Program-made: the position numbers and the translations under genes | Shown: piece by piece, positions 1 through 7,973 of the stretch | Position numbering within the stretch: position 1 is the first letter of the stretch | Layout: every line of letters begins with the position of its first letter | Source of the DNA: Nocardioides mangrovi | GTDB lineage: Bacteria > Actinomycetota > Actinomycetes > Propionibacteriales > Nocardioidaceae | Direction of reading: 5' to 3' | Length of the DNA: 64,000 bases | NCBI RefSeq assembly: GCF_020073815.1 | Contig: NZ_JAIQZJ010000009.1 | Span: 124,001-188,000, forward strand | The notes under the pieces: generated by a model | What the model was told of the DNA's origin: nothing | Databases searched by the model: none | The model's input: the letters and a program-made list of their open reading frames with translations, nothing else

Positions 1-1281
1 GCGGTCGGACGCCTCGTCGAGGGCGGCGACGAAGTCCGCGAGCGTGGCGTTGCCGAAGCGGTGCCGCGTCAGGTAGGCATTCACACCCGCGAGGAACGCG
101 TCGTCGCCGAGCCAGGTCGCGAGCTGGCGCAGCACGGAGTTGCCCTTGGCGTAGGAGATCGAGTCGAAGATCGTCATCGCCGCGTCGACGTCGGGGACGT
201 CCTCCGGGTCCGGCGCGACCGGGTGGGTGGACCGGCGCTCGTCGGCGTCGTACGCCGCCGGCTTGCCGCGCGCCTCGTGGCCGACCAGCGCGCCGGGCGT
301 GCCCGCGCCGTCGGCGGCCACCCGGTAGCCCAGGTAGTCGGCGAAGGACTCCTGGAGCCAGGTGTCCTCCCACCAGGTCATCGTCACCAGGTCGCCGAAC
401 CACATGTGCGCCATCTCGTGGGCGATCACCGCCGTGCGGAGGAGGCGCAGGTCCTCGGGGACCGCGCCACGCGGCAGCATCTCGTCGCGGTAGGTGACGC
501 ATCCGGGCATCTCCTGGGCTCCCCAGTTGAGGCCGGGCACGAAGGCCTGGTCGTAGGAGTCGAAGGGGTAGGGCTCGGCGAAGATCTCGGCGTAGTGGTC
601 GAAGCAGCCGACGGTGACCGCCTTCAGCTCCTCGGCGTCGCGGGCGAGCTCCGTGGCGAGCGACGCCCGCGCGTGCCACGCGAAGTCCAGCCCCGCGTGC
701 TCCCAGCGCACCGACGCCCAGGGGCCGGCGGCCACCACCAGGAGCGCCGGCGGGATCGGCGGCGTGGTGGCGAACCGCCAGCGCCCGGCGTCCTGCTCGA
801 CGGTGCGGCCGTTGGCCAGGACGGTCCAGGTCGGGTCGGCGACGACCGTGACGTCGAAGGACGCCTTGAGGTCGTTCTGGTCGAAGCAGGCGTAGACCTT
901 GTGGGCGATGTCCATGCCCAGGTAGGCGCCGACGTAGGCCTCGCCGTCGGCCGGGTCGACGGTGCGGTGCATGCCGTCGCCGTCGGTGACGTAGGGGAGG
1001 CGGGCGTCGACCTCCACCTCGTTGACCCCGTCGGTGGCGAGGTGGTTGAGGCGGATCCTGCTCCCGTCGTACGTCGCGTCCGCGGCGGCGCCGTTGACCC
1101 GGACCTCGATCTCGACGGCCCCGGTCAGCTCCAGGAAGGTCTGCGACGACGCGGACCGGAAGCGCACCAGTGTCCGGGAGCCGAAGGTCTCCGCGTCGGT
1201 CAGGTCGAGGTCGACCGCGTAGGCCACCTCGGTGAGCTGGGCGGCGCGCTCGCGCGCCTCGTCGAGCGTCAAGGAAGGCAC
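1..1281 (-). CDS. pepN: Aminopeptidase N (M1 family), N-terminal 427 residues, cut by the window edge
   Basis: Zinc metallopeptidase that removes N-terminal amino acids from peptides in the cytoplasm. The reading frame runs open from a GTG at 1281 to base 1, so the C-terminal half is outside the window. The zinc motif HEMAH is at residues 288-292, followed by a WFGD stretch and a downstream conserved Glu (WLQESFADY), as expected for M1 enzymes. The exopeptidase motif, normally GAMEN, reads GAQEM at residues 254-258, keeping the key Glu. It is divergent from rplY. The start is chosen because the text before it has no M1 similarity; no strong Shine-Dalgarno is seen. Family assignment is secure; the substrate range is not. 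Confidence 0.9.
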   Translation of the reverse strand, partial: MPSLTLDEARERAAQLTEVAYAVDLDLTDAETFGSRTLVRFRSASSQTFLELTGAVEIEVRVNGAAADATYDGSRIRLNHLATDGVNEVEVDARLPYVTDGDGMHRTVDPADGEAYVGAYLGMDIAHKVYACFDQNDLKASFDVTVVADPTWTVLANGRTVEQDAGRWRFATTPPIPPALLVVAAGPWASVRWEHAGLDFAWHARASLATELARDAEELKAVTVGCFDHYAEIFAEPYPFDSYDQAFVPGLNWGAQEMPGCVTYRDEMLPRGAVPEDLRLLRTAVIAHEMAHMWFGDLVTMTWWEDTWLQESFADYLGYRVAADGAGTPGALVGHEARGKPAAYDADERRSTHPVAPDPEDVPDVDAAMTIFDSISYAKGNSVLRQLATWLGDDAFLAGVNAYLTRHRFGNATLADFVAALDEASDR

Positions 1282-1524
1282 CCGACGACCCTAGAACGTC
1301 CTCGGCCGACTCCGCCCTGCCCGCGAAAGCTCTCCGATTTCACCTCACCGCCGGATCGCCGTTAGTCTTGTGCGGTTGCCTCGGCGAGGGAGCGCCCCAG
1401 GCCCCTGGTGGTGCACCGTGATCGACAGGGCTGACTGATCCCCCGGGTTGAGTCGAGCCGTCGCGCCGAGGCCCCGAGACGCAGACACACACGATCAGCC
1501 AGCACGTACGAGGAGACAGACGCG

Positions 1525-2202
1525 ATGAGCGAGAAGATCCAGGCCGAGGCCCGCACCGAGTTCGGCAAGGGTGCCGCCCGCCGCATCCGCCGCGAGGACA
1601 AGGTGCCCGCCGTCATCTACGGCCACGGCAACGAGCCGATCCACGTGACCCTGCCGGGCCACGCCACGATGATGGCCCTCAAGCACGGCGGCGCCAACGC
1701 GCTGCTCGAGCTCGAGATCGATGGCAAGTCCCAGCTGGCGCTGACCAAGCAGGTTCAGGTCGACCCGATCAAGCGCCACCTCGAGCACATCGACTTCGTC
1801 GCCGTGAAGCGCGGCGAGAAGGTCACCGTCGACGTCCCGGTCCACCTCATCGGCGAGGCCGCCCGCGAGACCCTGGTCGTCACCGAGAACGCCACCGTCC
1901 AGATCGAGGCCGAGGCCACCCACATCCCCGAGGCCATCGAGGTCGACATCGAGGGCGCCGAGGTCGGCACCCAGGTCCACGCCTCCGACCTGAAGCTGCC
2001 CTCGGGCAGCACCCTGCTGACCGAGGCCGACACGCTGATCGTCAACGTCACCCAGCAGATCTCCGCCGAGGCCCTCGAGGCCGAGCTGGAGGAGGCCGAG
2101 GCCGAGGCCGGCATCGAGCGCGAGGAGGGCGACGCCGACGTCGACGAGGTCGGCGCCGAGGACGACGCTCCTGCCGAGGGCGAGACCTCCTCGGAGGGCT
2201 GA
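1525..2202 (+). CDS. rplY: 50S ribosomal protein L25 (general stress protein CTC type)
   Basis: Binds 5S rRNA in the large ribosomal subunit. The 225-residue protein is the long CTC form: an N-terminal L25 beta-barrel (about 1-95, with the [16 protein letters not shown] start), the C-terminal TL5-type domain (about 100-185), and a very acidic Glu/Asp/Ala tail (about 190-225) that is common in actinobacteria. ATG 1525 has a good GAGGAGA Shine-Dalgarno at about 1510. A 243-bp gap separates it from the divergent pepN gene and must hold both promoters; I see no clear riboswitch there. pth follows 34 bp downstream, the usual pairing of these two genes. Confidence 0.97.
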   Translation: MSEKIQAEARTEFGKGAARRIRREDKVPAVIYGHGNEPIHVTLPGHATMMALKHGGANALLELEIDGKSQLALTKQVQVDPIKRHLEHIDFVAVKRGEKVTVDVPVHLIGEAARETLVVTENATVQIEAEATHIPEAIEVDIEGAEVGTQVHASDLKLPSGSTLLTEADTLIVNVTQQISAEALEAELEEAEAEAGIEREEGDADVDEVGAEDDAPAEGETSSEG

Positions 2203-2236
2203 GCTCCACCTGTTCCGAAGAAAGGGCCGGGATCCC

Positions 2237-2833
2237 ATGTCCGACTCCACCCCCGTGTGGCTGGTGGTCGGGCTCGGGAATCCCGGCCCTTCCTATGCCG
2301 GCCACCGGCACAACATCGGCTACCTGGTCGTCGACGAGCTGGCCGCACGGATGGGCTCGCCCTTCCGAGCCCACAAGTCCGGCCGGGCCGACGTCGTCGA
2401 GGGCCGCCTGGGCGCGCCCGGTACGCCGGGACCACGGGTCGTGCTGATGAAGTCGCGGACCTACATGAACGAGTCCGGCGGCCCGGTCAAGCAGCTCGCC
2501 ACCTTCTACAAGGTGCCGCCCGAGCGGATCATCGCCGTCCACGACGAGCTCGACATCCCCTTCGACACGATGCGGGCCAAGCTGGGCGGCGGCGACAACG
2601 GCCACAACGGCCTGCGCTCGATGCGCTCCTCGCTCGGCACCGGCGACTTCCACCGGGTGCGCGTCGGCATCGGCCGCCCGCCCGGCCGGCAGGAGGTCGC
2701 CGACTTCGTGCTCTCCAACTACTCCTCGACCGAGAAGAAGGTGCTGCCCTTCCAGGTCGACACGGCCGCCGACGCCGTCGAGACGCTCGTCACCGAGGGG
2801 CTCGAGCGCACCCAGCAGAAGTTCAACAGCTGA
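2237..2833 (+). CDS. pth: Peptidyl-tRNA hydrolase
   Basis: Cleaves peptidyl-tRNA released by drop-off, recycling tRNA in the cytoplasm. The 198-residue length is typical. The GLGNPG motif with the conserved Asn (N15), the catalytic His in RHNIG (H25), the TYMNESG segment and the HDELDIPFD segment with the conserved Asp are all present, as is the [12 protein letters not shown] tRNA-binding loop. ATG 2237 is the only start that keeps the family N-terminus. It lies just after rplY and probably shares its transcript. Confidence 0.97.
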   Translation: MSDSTPVWLVVGLGNPGPSYAGHRHNIGYLVVDELAARMGSPFRAHKSGRADVVEGRLGAPGTPGPRVVLMKSRTYMNESGGPVKQLATFYKVPPERIIAVHDELDIPFDTMRAKLGGGDNGHNGLRSMRSSLGTGDFHRVRVGIGRPPGRQEVADFVLSNYSSTEKKVLPFQVDTAADAVETLVTEGLERTQQKFNS

Positions 2834-2844
2834 GCAGCCCTGGA

Positions 2845-2850
2845 TAAGGT
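2845..2850 (+). promoter_or_regulatory. -10-like hexamer (TAAGGT) placing cysQ transcription start at its ATG
   Basis: TAAGGT ends 7 nt before the ATG at 2858 and no Shine-Dalgarno precedes that ATG. The spacing fits a leaderless transcript, which is common in actinobacteria. No convincing -35 element was seen. Confidence 0.4.
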
Positions 2851-2857
2851 CACTCCC

Positions 2858-3646
2858 ATGACCTTCGCTCCCGGAACGCCTCCCGCCGAAGCCGCCACCG
2901 ACGACCACGTCCTCGCGACCTGGCTGGCCACCGTCGCCGGCGAGCGCCTGCTGGAGGTCCGGCAGGAGGGCCTCGAGGGCCGTGAGCTCAAGGACGCCGG
3001 CGACCGCGCCGCCCACGAGCTGCTCATGGAGCTGCTGGCCGAGCACCGACCCGGCGACGCCGTCCTGTCCGAGGAGGGCAAGGACGACAAGGCCCGCCTC
3101 GAGAACAGCCGGGTCTGGATCGTCGACCCGCTCGACGGCACCCGCGAGTTCTCCGAGGTGCCCCGCGACGACTGGGCCGTCCACGTCGCGCTGTGGCAGG
3201 ACGGTGACCTCGTCGCGGGCGCCGTCGCCCAGCCCGCCCTCGGCGAGACCTTCAACACCGGCACGCCCCCGGTGGTGCCGCCGAGCACCTCGGACCGGCC
3301 CCGGATCGCGGTCTCGCGCAGCCGGCCGCCGGAGTTCGTGCACGCGCTCGCCCAGGAGATCGACGCCGAGCTGGTGCCGATGGGCTCTGCCGGCGTGAAG
3401 GTGATCTCGGTGGCCCGTGACGTCACCGACGCCTACGTCCACGCGGGCGGCCAGTACGAGTGGGACTCCGCCGCGCCGGTCGCGGTCGCCCGGGCCGCGG
3501 GCCTCTTCACCTCGCGCATCGACGGCACCCCGCTCGAGTACAACCAGGACGACGTCTACCTGCCCGACCTGATCGTCTGCCGGCCCGAGCTCGCCGAGCG
3601 CATCGTGGCGTTCGTCAAGGAGCACGGCGTCACCTCCGCCGGATGA
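2858..3646 (+). CDS. cysQ: CysQ-like 3'(2'),5'-bisphosphate nucleotidase / inositol monophosphatase family
   Basis: Magnesium-dependent phosphatase, probably acting on 3'-phosphoadenosine 5'-phosphate or inositol phosphates. The metal-binding triad of the family is visible: the Glu pair in LSEEGKDD (about residues 69-76), the WIVDPLDGTREF motif (about 89-100), and the C-terminal WDSAAPVAVARAAG motif. Length 262 aa is normal. PAP phosphatase activity would be useful to the PAPS-dependent sulfotransferases encoded at 39.8-42.9 kb, but this gene sits with housekeeping genes and is probably general. It overlaps the next gene by 4 bp (ATGA). Confidence 0.85.
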   Translation: MTFAPGTPPAEAATDDHVLATWLATVAGERLLEVRQEGLEGRELKDAGDRAAHELLMELLAEHRPGDAVLSEEGKDDKARLENSRVWIVDPLDGTREFSEVPRDDWAVHVALWQDGDLVAGAVAQPALGETFNTGTPPVVPPSTSDRPRIAVSRSRPPEFVHALAQEIDAELVPMGSAGVKVISVARDVTDAYVHAGGQYEWDSAAPVAVARAAGLFTSRIDGTPLEYNQDDVYLPDLIVCRPELAERIVAFVKEHGVTSAG

Positions 3647-4317
3647 CGGGCCCGGCCACCGGCCCGGCGATCCGGCACGTCCTCCTCGACGCCGACGAGG
3701 TCCTCCAGCACCCGGGCGCGCCCCAGGAGGCCGCCGGCCCCTACGCCGCGCGCATCACCTCCGAGCTGATCGCCGACCTGGGGGTGCTCAACACCCCGGC
3801 GATGACCGGCGAGATCGACTTCTTCGTGGAGTTCCGCCGGCTCGCCCTCCGGCACGGCATCGAGGTCGACCCGGCCGACCTCTTCGCGCTGATGTGGCGC
3901 TCGATCGTCGTCGACCCCACGTCGCTGGCACTGGTCGACCGGTTGCGCGCGGCCGGCTACGGCGTTCACCTCGGCACCAACCAGGAGCACCATCGCGCCC
4001 GCTACATGCGCGAGACGCTGGGCCTCGACGAGAGCCGCTTCGACGTCGCGGTCTACTCGTGCGAGATCGGCCTCGCCAAGCCCGACCCGGCGTACTTCGA
4101 GAAGGCCGTGGCGATGATCGGCGCGGACCCGGCGACCGTCCTCTTCGTCGACGACAAGCAGCCGAACGTCGACGGTGCCCGGTCGGTCGGGCTCGCCGCC
4201 GAGCGCTGGGAGCTCGCCGACGGCCACCCGAGGCTCGCCGAGCTGCTGGCGGGGCACGGCGTGGCGGTGGCGGGGTGGGTCGGCACCCCCGATCGTCCCG
4301 CCGGGCAAACCGATTGA
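3643..4317 (+). CDS. HAD-superfamily hydrolase, subfamily IA-like
   Basis: Likely small-molecule phosphatase; substrate unknown. The HAD motifs are in order: LLDADEV (nucleophile Asp at about 16), HLGTNQ (motif II Thr/Asn), LAKPDPAYF (motif III Lys) and LFVDDKQPNVDGA (motif IV Asp pair). The protein is 224 aa. A longer open frame starts at 3460, but the ATG at 3643 is preferred because it overlaps the cysQ stop as ATGA and the family similarity starts there. A dehalogenase-like activity cannot be excluded. Confidence 0.85.
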   Translation: MTGPATGPAIRHVLLDADEVLQHPGAPQEAAGPYAARITSELIADLGVLNTPAMTGEIDFFVEFRRLALRHGIEVDPADLFALMWRSIVVDPTSLALVDRLRAAGYGVHLGTNQEHHRARYMRETLGLDESRFDVAVYSCEIGLAKPDPAYFEKAVAMIGADPATVLFVDDKQPNVDGARSVGLAAERWELADGHPRLAELLAGHGVAVAGWVGTPDRPAGQTD

Positions 4318-4348
4318 GCGTGGCCCGCGGTCCGGCCAGGGTGGGGCC

Positions 4349-4747
4349 ATGACCGCCTTCGTCTCGCACACGACCATCGACTGCCGCAACGCCTACGAGC
4401 TCTCCGAGTGGTGGAAGCCGGTGCTCGGCTACGTCGACATCGACGGGGACCCCAACCTGCCGGGGCACGAGGAGTGCATGATCCGCGACCCCCAGTCCGG
4501 GCACTGCCTGCTCTTCATCGAGGTGCCCGACGTCAAGGAGGGCAAGAACCGCCTGCACCTCGACCTCCGGCCGCGCGCGGCCAGCCGGGACGAGGAGGTC
4601 GAGACCCTGCTCGCCCACGGCGCCACCCAGGTCGCCGACCACCGGGGGAAGTACGGCCCGGGGAGCGGTTGGGTCACGCTGGCCGACCCCGAGGGCAACG
4701 AGTTCTGCATGCTGCGCTCGGAGGCGGAGCTGGCCGCCCCGTCGTGA
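4349..4747 (+). CDS. VOC-fold (glyoxalase/bleomycin resistance-like) protein
   Basis: A 132-residue single VOC domain with the typical beta-alpha-beta pattern, ending in the characteristic VTLADPEGNEFCML segment (about 109-122). His residues in NRLHLDL and the Glu in GNEFC fit metal-binding positions of the family. The start at 4349 follows a GTGGGG stretch and no earlier start in frame looks coding. It is probably co-transcribed with the HAD gene 31 bp upstream. Function unknown; such proteins include lyases, dioxygenases and antibiotic-binding proteins. Confidence 0.8.
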   Translation: MTAFVSHTTIDCRNAYELSEWWKPVLGYVDIDGDPNLPGHEECMIRDPQSGHCLLFIEVPDVKEGKNRLHLDLRPRAASRDEEVETLLAHGATQVADHRGKYGPGSGWVTLADPEGNEFCMLRSEAELAAPS

Positions 4748-4814
4748 CCAGGGTCACGACATTGTCACGAGGCGTGACCCCTCGGTAACCCGACTCGTTC
4801 CTGTGAAGACATAG

Positions 4815-4947
4815 GCTCACCAGTCGCAGCGCACTCACAGGCTCCAGTGCGGTGCACCGAGCACGGCGGGATGCGTACCTGACCCGTTCGGGGGACTAGC
4901 AGGGCCGGTGGCAGTTCTCCCTCCCCGAGAGGCTGCGACTGGTGAGC
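4815..4947 (+). promoter_or_regulatory. Candidate structured leader RNA closed by a 16-bp perfect long-range stem
   Basis: GCTCACCAGTCGCAGC at 4815-4830 is the exact reverse complement of 4932-4947. The 101 nt between them hold smaller hairpins, for example GCACT 4831-4835 with AGTGC further on. The right arm ends 24 nt before the ATG chosen for the downstream regulator and covers an alternative GTG start at 4942. An AGACAT hexamer at 4807-4812 could be the -10, putting the left arm at the 5' end of the transcript. It does not match any riboswitch class I can recall. Confidence 0.5.
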
Positions 4948-4971
4948 GGATCTGGGGATGCGAGGCAGACG

Positions 4972-5379
4972 ATGACCGGAACGGCACGGCCGACGGTGCT
5001 GCTCATCGCGGACCAGCAGGCGATCGCGGACGCGGTGTCCGCCGCGCTCGACGCTGCCGGGTTCTCCGTGGTGCATGACGCGGCGGCGCCGGCCGGGACG
5101 GCCGACGGCGGCCGCGTGGGGCTGCTGCTCCACGCGCTCGAGCCCGACGACTCCGTCGCGCTCGCCCGCGAGGTGGTCTCCGGCTCCGACCTCCCGTGGA
5201 TGGTCGTCGCGAGCACGCCGCGCGGACCGGGCTGGGAGGCTCTCCTCGAGGCGGGCGCCAGCCTGGTCGTCGACGCGGCCGAGACCTCGATCGACGGGGT
5301 GGTGCAGCTGCTCGACGGGCTCACGGCCCGGGTCGACGACGTCGTGCCGGACGCGCACCCGGCCGGCGCCGAGGACTGA
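4972..5379 (+). CDS. Stand-alone degenerate receiver-domain protein (no HTH)
   Basis: A 135-residue protein that begins like a response-regulator receiver (VLLIADQQAIADAVSAAL) and keeps the fold pattern, including LPWMVVASTP and LLEAGASLVV, but lacks the DNA-binding domain. The strand-3 position that should carry the phosphorylated Asp reads LLLHAL, and the conserved Lys is missing, so ordinary phosphorylation looks impossible. It resembles the receivers of the regulators at 7974, 24254 and 47303. ATG 4972 has GAGG six bases upstream; a GTG at 4942 is the alternative. It may act by protein-protein contact with kinases or sibling regulators; that is inference. Confidence 0.6.
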   Translation: MTGTARPTVLLIADQQAIADAVSAALDAAGFSVVHDAAAPAGTADGGRVGLLLHALEPDDSVALAREVVSGSDLPWMVVASTPRGPGWEALLEAGASLVVDAAETSIDGVVQLLDGLTARVDDVVPDAHPAGAED

Positions 5380-5461
5380 CCCGGCCTCGACGGCGGGAGC
5401 TGCACTCATGGGCCCACTGTGGTGGACCCGGGAGGACGCCCCGAGCGCGATGACCGCTTAT

Positions 5462-5475
5462 GCCCAATATTGGGC
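5462..5475. promoter_or_regulatory. 14-bp perfect palindrome GCCCAATATTGGGC
   Basis: A perfect palindrome in the 113-bp gap between the convergent genes ending at 5379 and 5493. It has no loop, so it is a poor terminator and looks more like a protein-binding site. It resembles the CCCCAA-n-TTGGGG box at 24188. Confidence 0.4.
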
Positions 5476-5492
5476 GAGCCCGCCGGCGCGCT

Positions 5493-6188
5493 TCATACCG
5501 CGGCGGCGAGCGGCCGCCAGCCCACCTCGTGCGCGAGCCCGACCGCGGCGAGCTGCGAGGAGACCTCGAGCTTGGCCAGGATCGACTTCACCTGGGTGCG
5601 GACCGTCGCCTCGGAGACCACGCTGTCCTCGGCGATCTCGCGCACCTGGTGACCCTTCATGAGCTGGCCGAGCACGACCTGCTCACGCGGCGTCAGCAGC
5701 TGGAGCTTCTCGATCAGCACCTGCAGCTTCTGCCGGCGCTCGAACCACAGCTGGATGAGCCGGTCGCGCTCCTGGCGGTCGATCACGGGGAGACCCTCGG
5801 TGATCCGCCGGACCGTGGCCAGGATGTCGTTGAGCGGCCGGGTCTTCGCCAGCACGGTGCGGGCGCCGTGCCGCAGGCACTCGCCCCACCGGGCCTGGTC
5901 GTTCGACCCGGTGACGACGACGACCTGGACCCCGTTGGCGACCAGCGGGCCGACGAGGCGGACCCCGTCGCCGGTCGGTCCGAGGTCGAGGTCGACCAGG
6001 GCGATGGTCGGCCGCATCCGGGCCACGGCACTGAAGAGGGCGCCCATGGACCCTCCTTGGGACGGCACCGGAGCCCGGCGTACGTCGTAGCCCTCCATCG
6101 ACATCGCGAGCTCGAGCGACTCGGCGAAGAGGGCATGGTCCTCGATGATGAGCACGCGGATGTCCTTGCGTGCTGACAGGGGTGTCAC
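5493..6188 (-). CDS. LuxR-family response regulator with intact receiver
   Basis: A 231-residue two-domain regulator. The receiver (about 10-130) has the acidic pair in LIIEDH, the phospho-accepting Asp in ALVDLDLG, the Thr in VVVTGS and the Lys in LAKTRP, so it should be phosphorylatable. A helical linker (RLIQLWFERRQKL) leads to a GerE/LuxR helix-turn-helix (about 165-225; LTPREQVVLGQL ... VSEATVRTQVKSIL). The GTG start at 6188 overlaps the kinase stop as GTGA, so the kinase at 6185-7609 is the likely partner. Target genes unknown. It is the closest relative here of the regulator at 47303, which lacks the Asp. Confidence 0.88.
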   Translation of the reverse strand: MTPLSARKDIRVLIIEDHALFAESLELAMSMEGYDVRRAPVPSQGGSMGALFSAVARMRPTIALVDLDLGPTGDGVRLVGPLVANGVQVVVVTGSNDQARWGECLRHGARTVLAKTRPLNDILATVRRITEGLPVIDRQERDRLIQLWFERRQKLQVLIEKLQLLTPREQVVLGQLMKGHQVREIAEDSVVSEATVRTQVKSILAKLEVSSQLAAVGLAHEVGWRPLAAAV

Positions 6189-7609
6189 GGTGCGTCCTCC
6201 GCAGGTAGGCCCAACACAAACGTCGCCCCGAGGGCGGGGGAGTCGACGAGTCGCAAGTACCCGCCGAGCTCCACGGTGAGCTGTTGTGCGACGTTGAGCC
6301 CGATCCCACTGCCGCCAGAACTCTTGCTCCGCTCGCCCCATTCGAAGATGTGGGGCCGAACGGATTGGTCGACGCCGGGACCGGCGTCGGCGACGGCCAC
6401 CTCCACGTGACCGTCGATGTGGCGGGTGTAGATCCAGGCTCCAGCCCCCGCCGCGTGCTGGAACGCGTTCTCCAGGAGAACGTTGATGACCTCGGCGACG
6501 TCGTCGCGACGGGCGCTGACGCGCTCGCCGGTCGGACGCCACCGGACCTTGGAGCCGCGCAGCTGGTGGCGCACCACGAGCGGCTCGATCGTGGAGTCGA
6601 GGTCGACCAGGGAGGTCGGCTCCGACGAGGGTGAACCTTGGAGGAGCCGCTGGAGACGATCCATCTCCGACTCCATCATCGACTCGATCGAGTCGCGACG
6701 GTCCTCGGGGAGGTCCTCGCGACGGATGAGCTGCGCGGCCGAGGTCAGCCCCGCGACCGTCGCCCGCATCTCGTGCAGTCGCGCCGCGTCGTCGCGGACG
6801 CTCATCTGGACCAGCTCGAGCTCGTGCCGGGTCCGGCGCAGCGTCTCGCGCTGGTCCTGGAGCGCCACCCAGGCGAGCGCGGCGGCGACCGAGACGATCA
6901 ACGCCGCGCCGAGGATGTCCGTCACGATCGTCACGACCGTCAGGAGGAACGGGGGGCTCGCCAGATACGCGGCCGTGTGGCCCAGGCTCAGCAGCACCCA
7001 CGCGATCGTGATCCGCCACGGCGCCCAGGCCGCCTGGGACGCGAGCCGGAACAGCCCGACCGCGACCAGCAGCGCCATGAGCAGGTTGACCAGCTGGAGG
7101 AGGTCCGCCTGGCGGTCGGACAGGCCCATCGACGGCATGATCCCGACCAGGGCCGCGCGCGTCAGCGTCGCGGCCAGGCCGATGCCGATGCCGGCCACCA
7201 GCGGGTCGACCCGCAGGGTCCGGCGGCGCGCGAGCGCCACGAGCACGAGGACGCCGACGGCGTTGGCGATCTGCACGAGCGTCGCCCAGGCGCGGTGCGT
7301 CTCGAGGGCGTCGGAGTCGGTCACCATCATGGCGGCCAGCGTCAGCGCGTCCAACGAGAGGGCGGTGAGCCCCAGGGTCAGCCAGCCGATCGGCCCCCCG
7401 GTGGCGCGCCAGGCGATGTAGAAGAGGAGGTCCGCGGCCAGGACGATCAGCAGCGTGCTGATCCGGCTGACGTCGGCCAGTCCCTCCCACGAGCGCAGGT
7501 CGGGGGCGAGCAAGGGCGCGAGCAGGACAGGCAGCACCGCGGCGACCACCGCCGTCGCTACCCATCCACGGCCCCCACGTGCAGGGCCACCCCGTAGTCC
7601 GCTACTCAT
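6185..7609 (-). CDS. Membrane sensor histidine kinase, partner of the 5493-6188 regulator
   Basis: A 474-residue kinase. About eight hydrophobic segments fill residues 15-255, with little outside the membrane, so it probably senses something within or at the bilayer. A coiled stretch follows, then an H-box of unusual form, HEMRATVAG (about 283-291), a dimerisation helix, and a HATPase domain with N-box INVLLENAFQHA, G1 DAGPGVD and G2 GGSGIGLNVA. The kinase at 8643-10094 has the same layout and H-box style, so the two are paralogs. Upstream is a 364-bp AT-rich gap shared with a divergent regulator. Confidence 0.87.
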   Translation of the reverse strand: MSSGLRGGPARGGRGWVATAVVAAVLPVLLAPLLAPDLRSWEGLADVSRISTLLIVLAADLLFYIAWRATGGPIGWLTLGLTALSLDALTLAAMMVTDSDALETHRAWATLVQIANAVGVLVLVALARRRTLRVDPLVAGIGIGLAATLTRAALVGIMPSMGLSDRQADLLQLVNLLMALLVAVGLFRLASQAAWAPWRITIAWVLLSLGHTAAYLASPPFLLTVVTIVTDILGAALIVSVAAALAWVALQDQRETLRRTRHELELVQMSVRDDAARLHEMRATVAGLTSAAQLIRREDLPEDRRDSIESMMESEMDRLQRLLQGSPSSEPTSLVDLDSTIEPLVVRHQLRGSKVRWRPTGERVSARRDDVAEVINVLLENAFQHAAGAGAWIYTRHIDGHVEVAVADAGPGVDQSVRPHIFEWGERSKSSGGSGIGLNVAQQLTVELGGYLRLVDSPALGATFVLGLPAEDAP

Positions 7610-7973
7610 GAACTGCTCCCCGATGCTGCTGCCGGCACGCCACGATGAGCGGACCGGCGCAGTGTTGCCTGCGCCCCCGAGTCGGCACGTGGTTCATGCC
7701 GGCCCGCGGTCAAACATTTGCACGGCTTTACCGACGTTTGCGGAAACGCTGGAGGCCGATACCACATTCTAGGGATGAGATGCGGAATCAGCGGGGTTTC
7801 TGCCGAGTCAATTGCAATTCGGTCGTCAAACGACCAATTCTTAACCGAATTTACAGGACTCATTTCGTCCCGATTTGGACGCAATCCTGAAATCCGGGGA
7901 GGCGGCGTCCTCAATTCTGGGGGCCCGTCGGAGCAGGACCACCGGCCCGGCGCCGAGCCCGCATGCTGGTCCC
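7610..7973. other. Divergent AT-rich intergenic region between kinase 1 and regulator 2
   Basis: No gene is seen. From about 7690 to 7910 the DNA is clearly more AT-rich than its surroundings. It holds alternative inverted repeats: AATTCGGT 7816-7823 with ACCGAATT 7844-7851, and GGTCG 7821-7825 with CGACC 7831-7835, which share bases and cannot form together. A box like that upstream of other genes lies at 7909-7923. Confidence 0.55.
7909..7923 (+). promoter_or_regulatory. CCTCAATTCTGGGG-type box upstream of regulator 2
   Basis: CCTCAATTCTGGGGG centred about 58 bp before the GTG at 7974. Similar boxes sit about 60 bp before the regulator at 24254 and about 62 bp before the oxidoreductase at 36494. 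Its role as an operator is inferred from this recurrence only. Confidence 0.35.

Noticed and set aside
4815..4947. Assignment of the leader to a known riboswitch (c-di-AMP, c-di-GMP, SAM, cobalamin)
   Set aside because: None of the conserved core sequences of those classes that I can recall is present; reported as unclassified instead.
5493..7565. A 690-codon frame that could look like a fused kinase-regulator
   Set aside because: Only its last 231 codons are the real regulator; the rest is the kinase gene read in the wrong frame. The GTGA overlap at 6185-6188 marks the true start.
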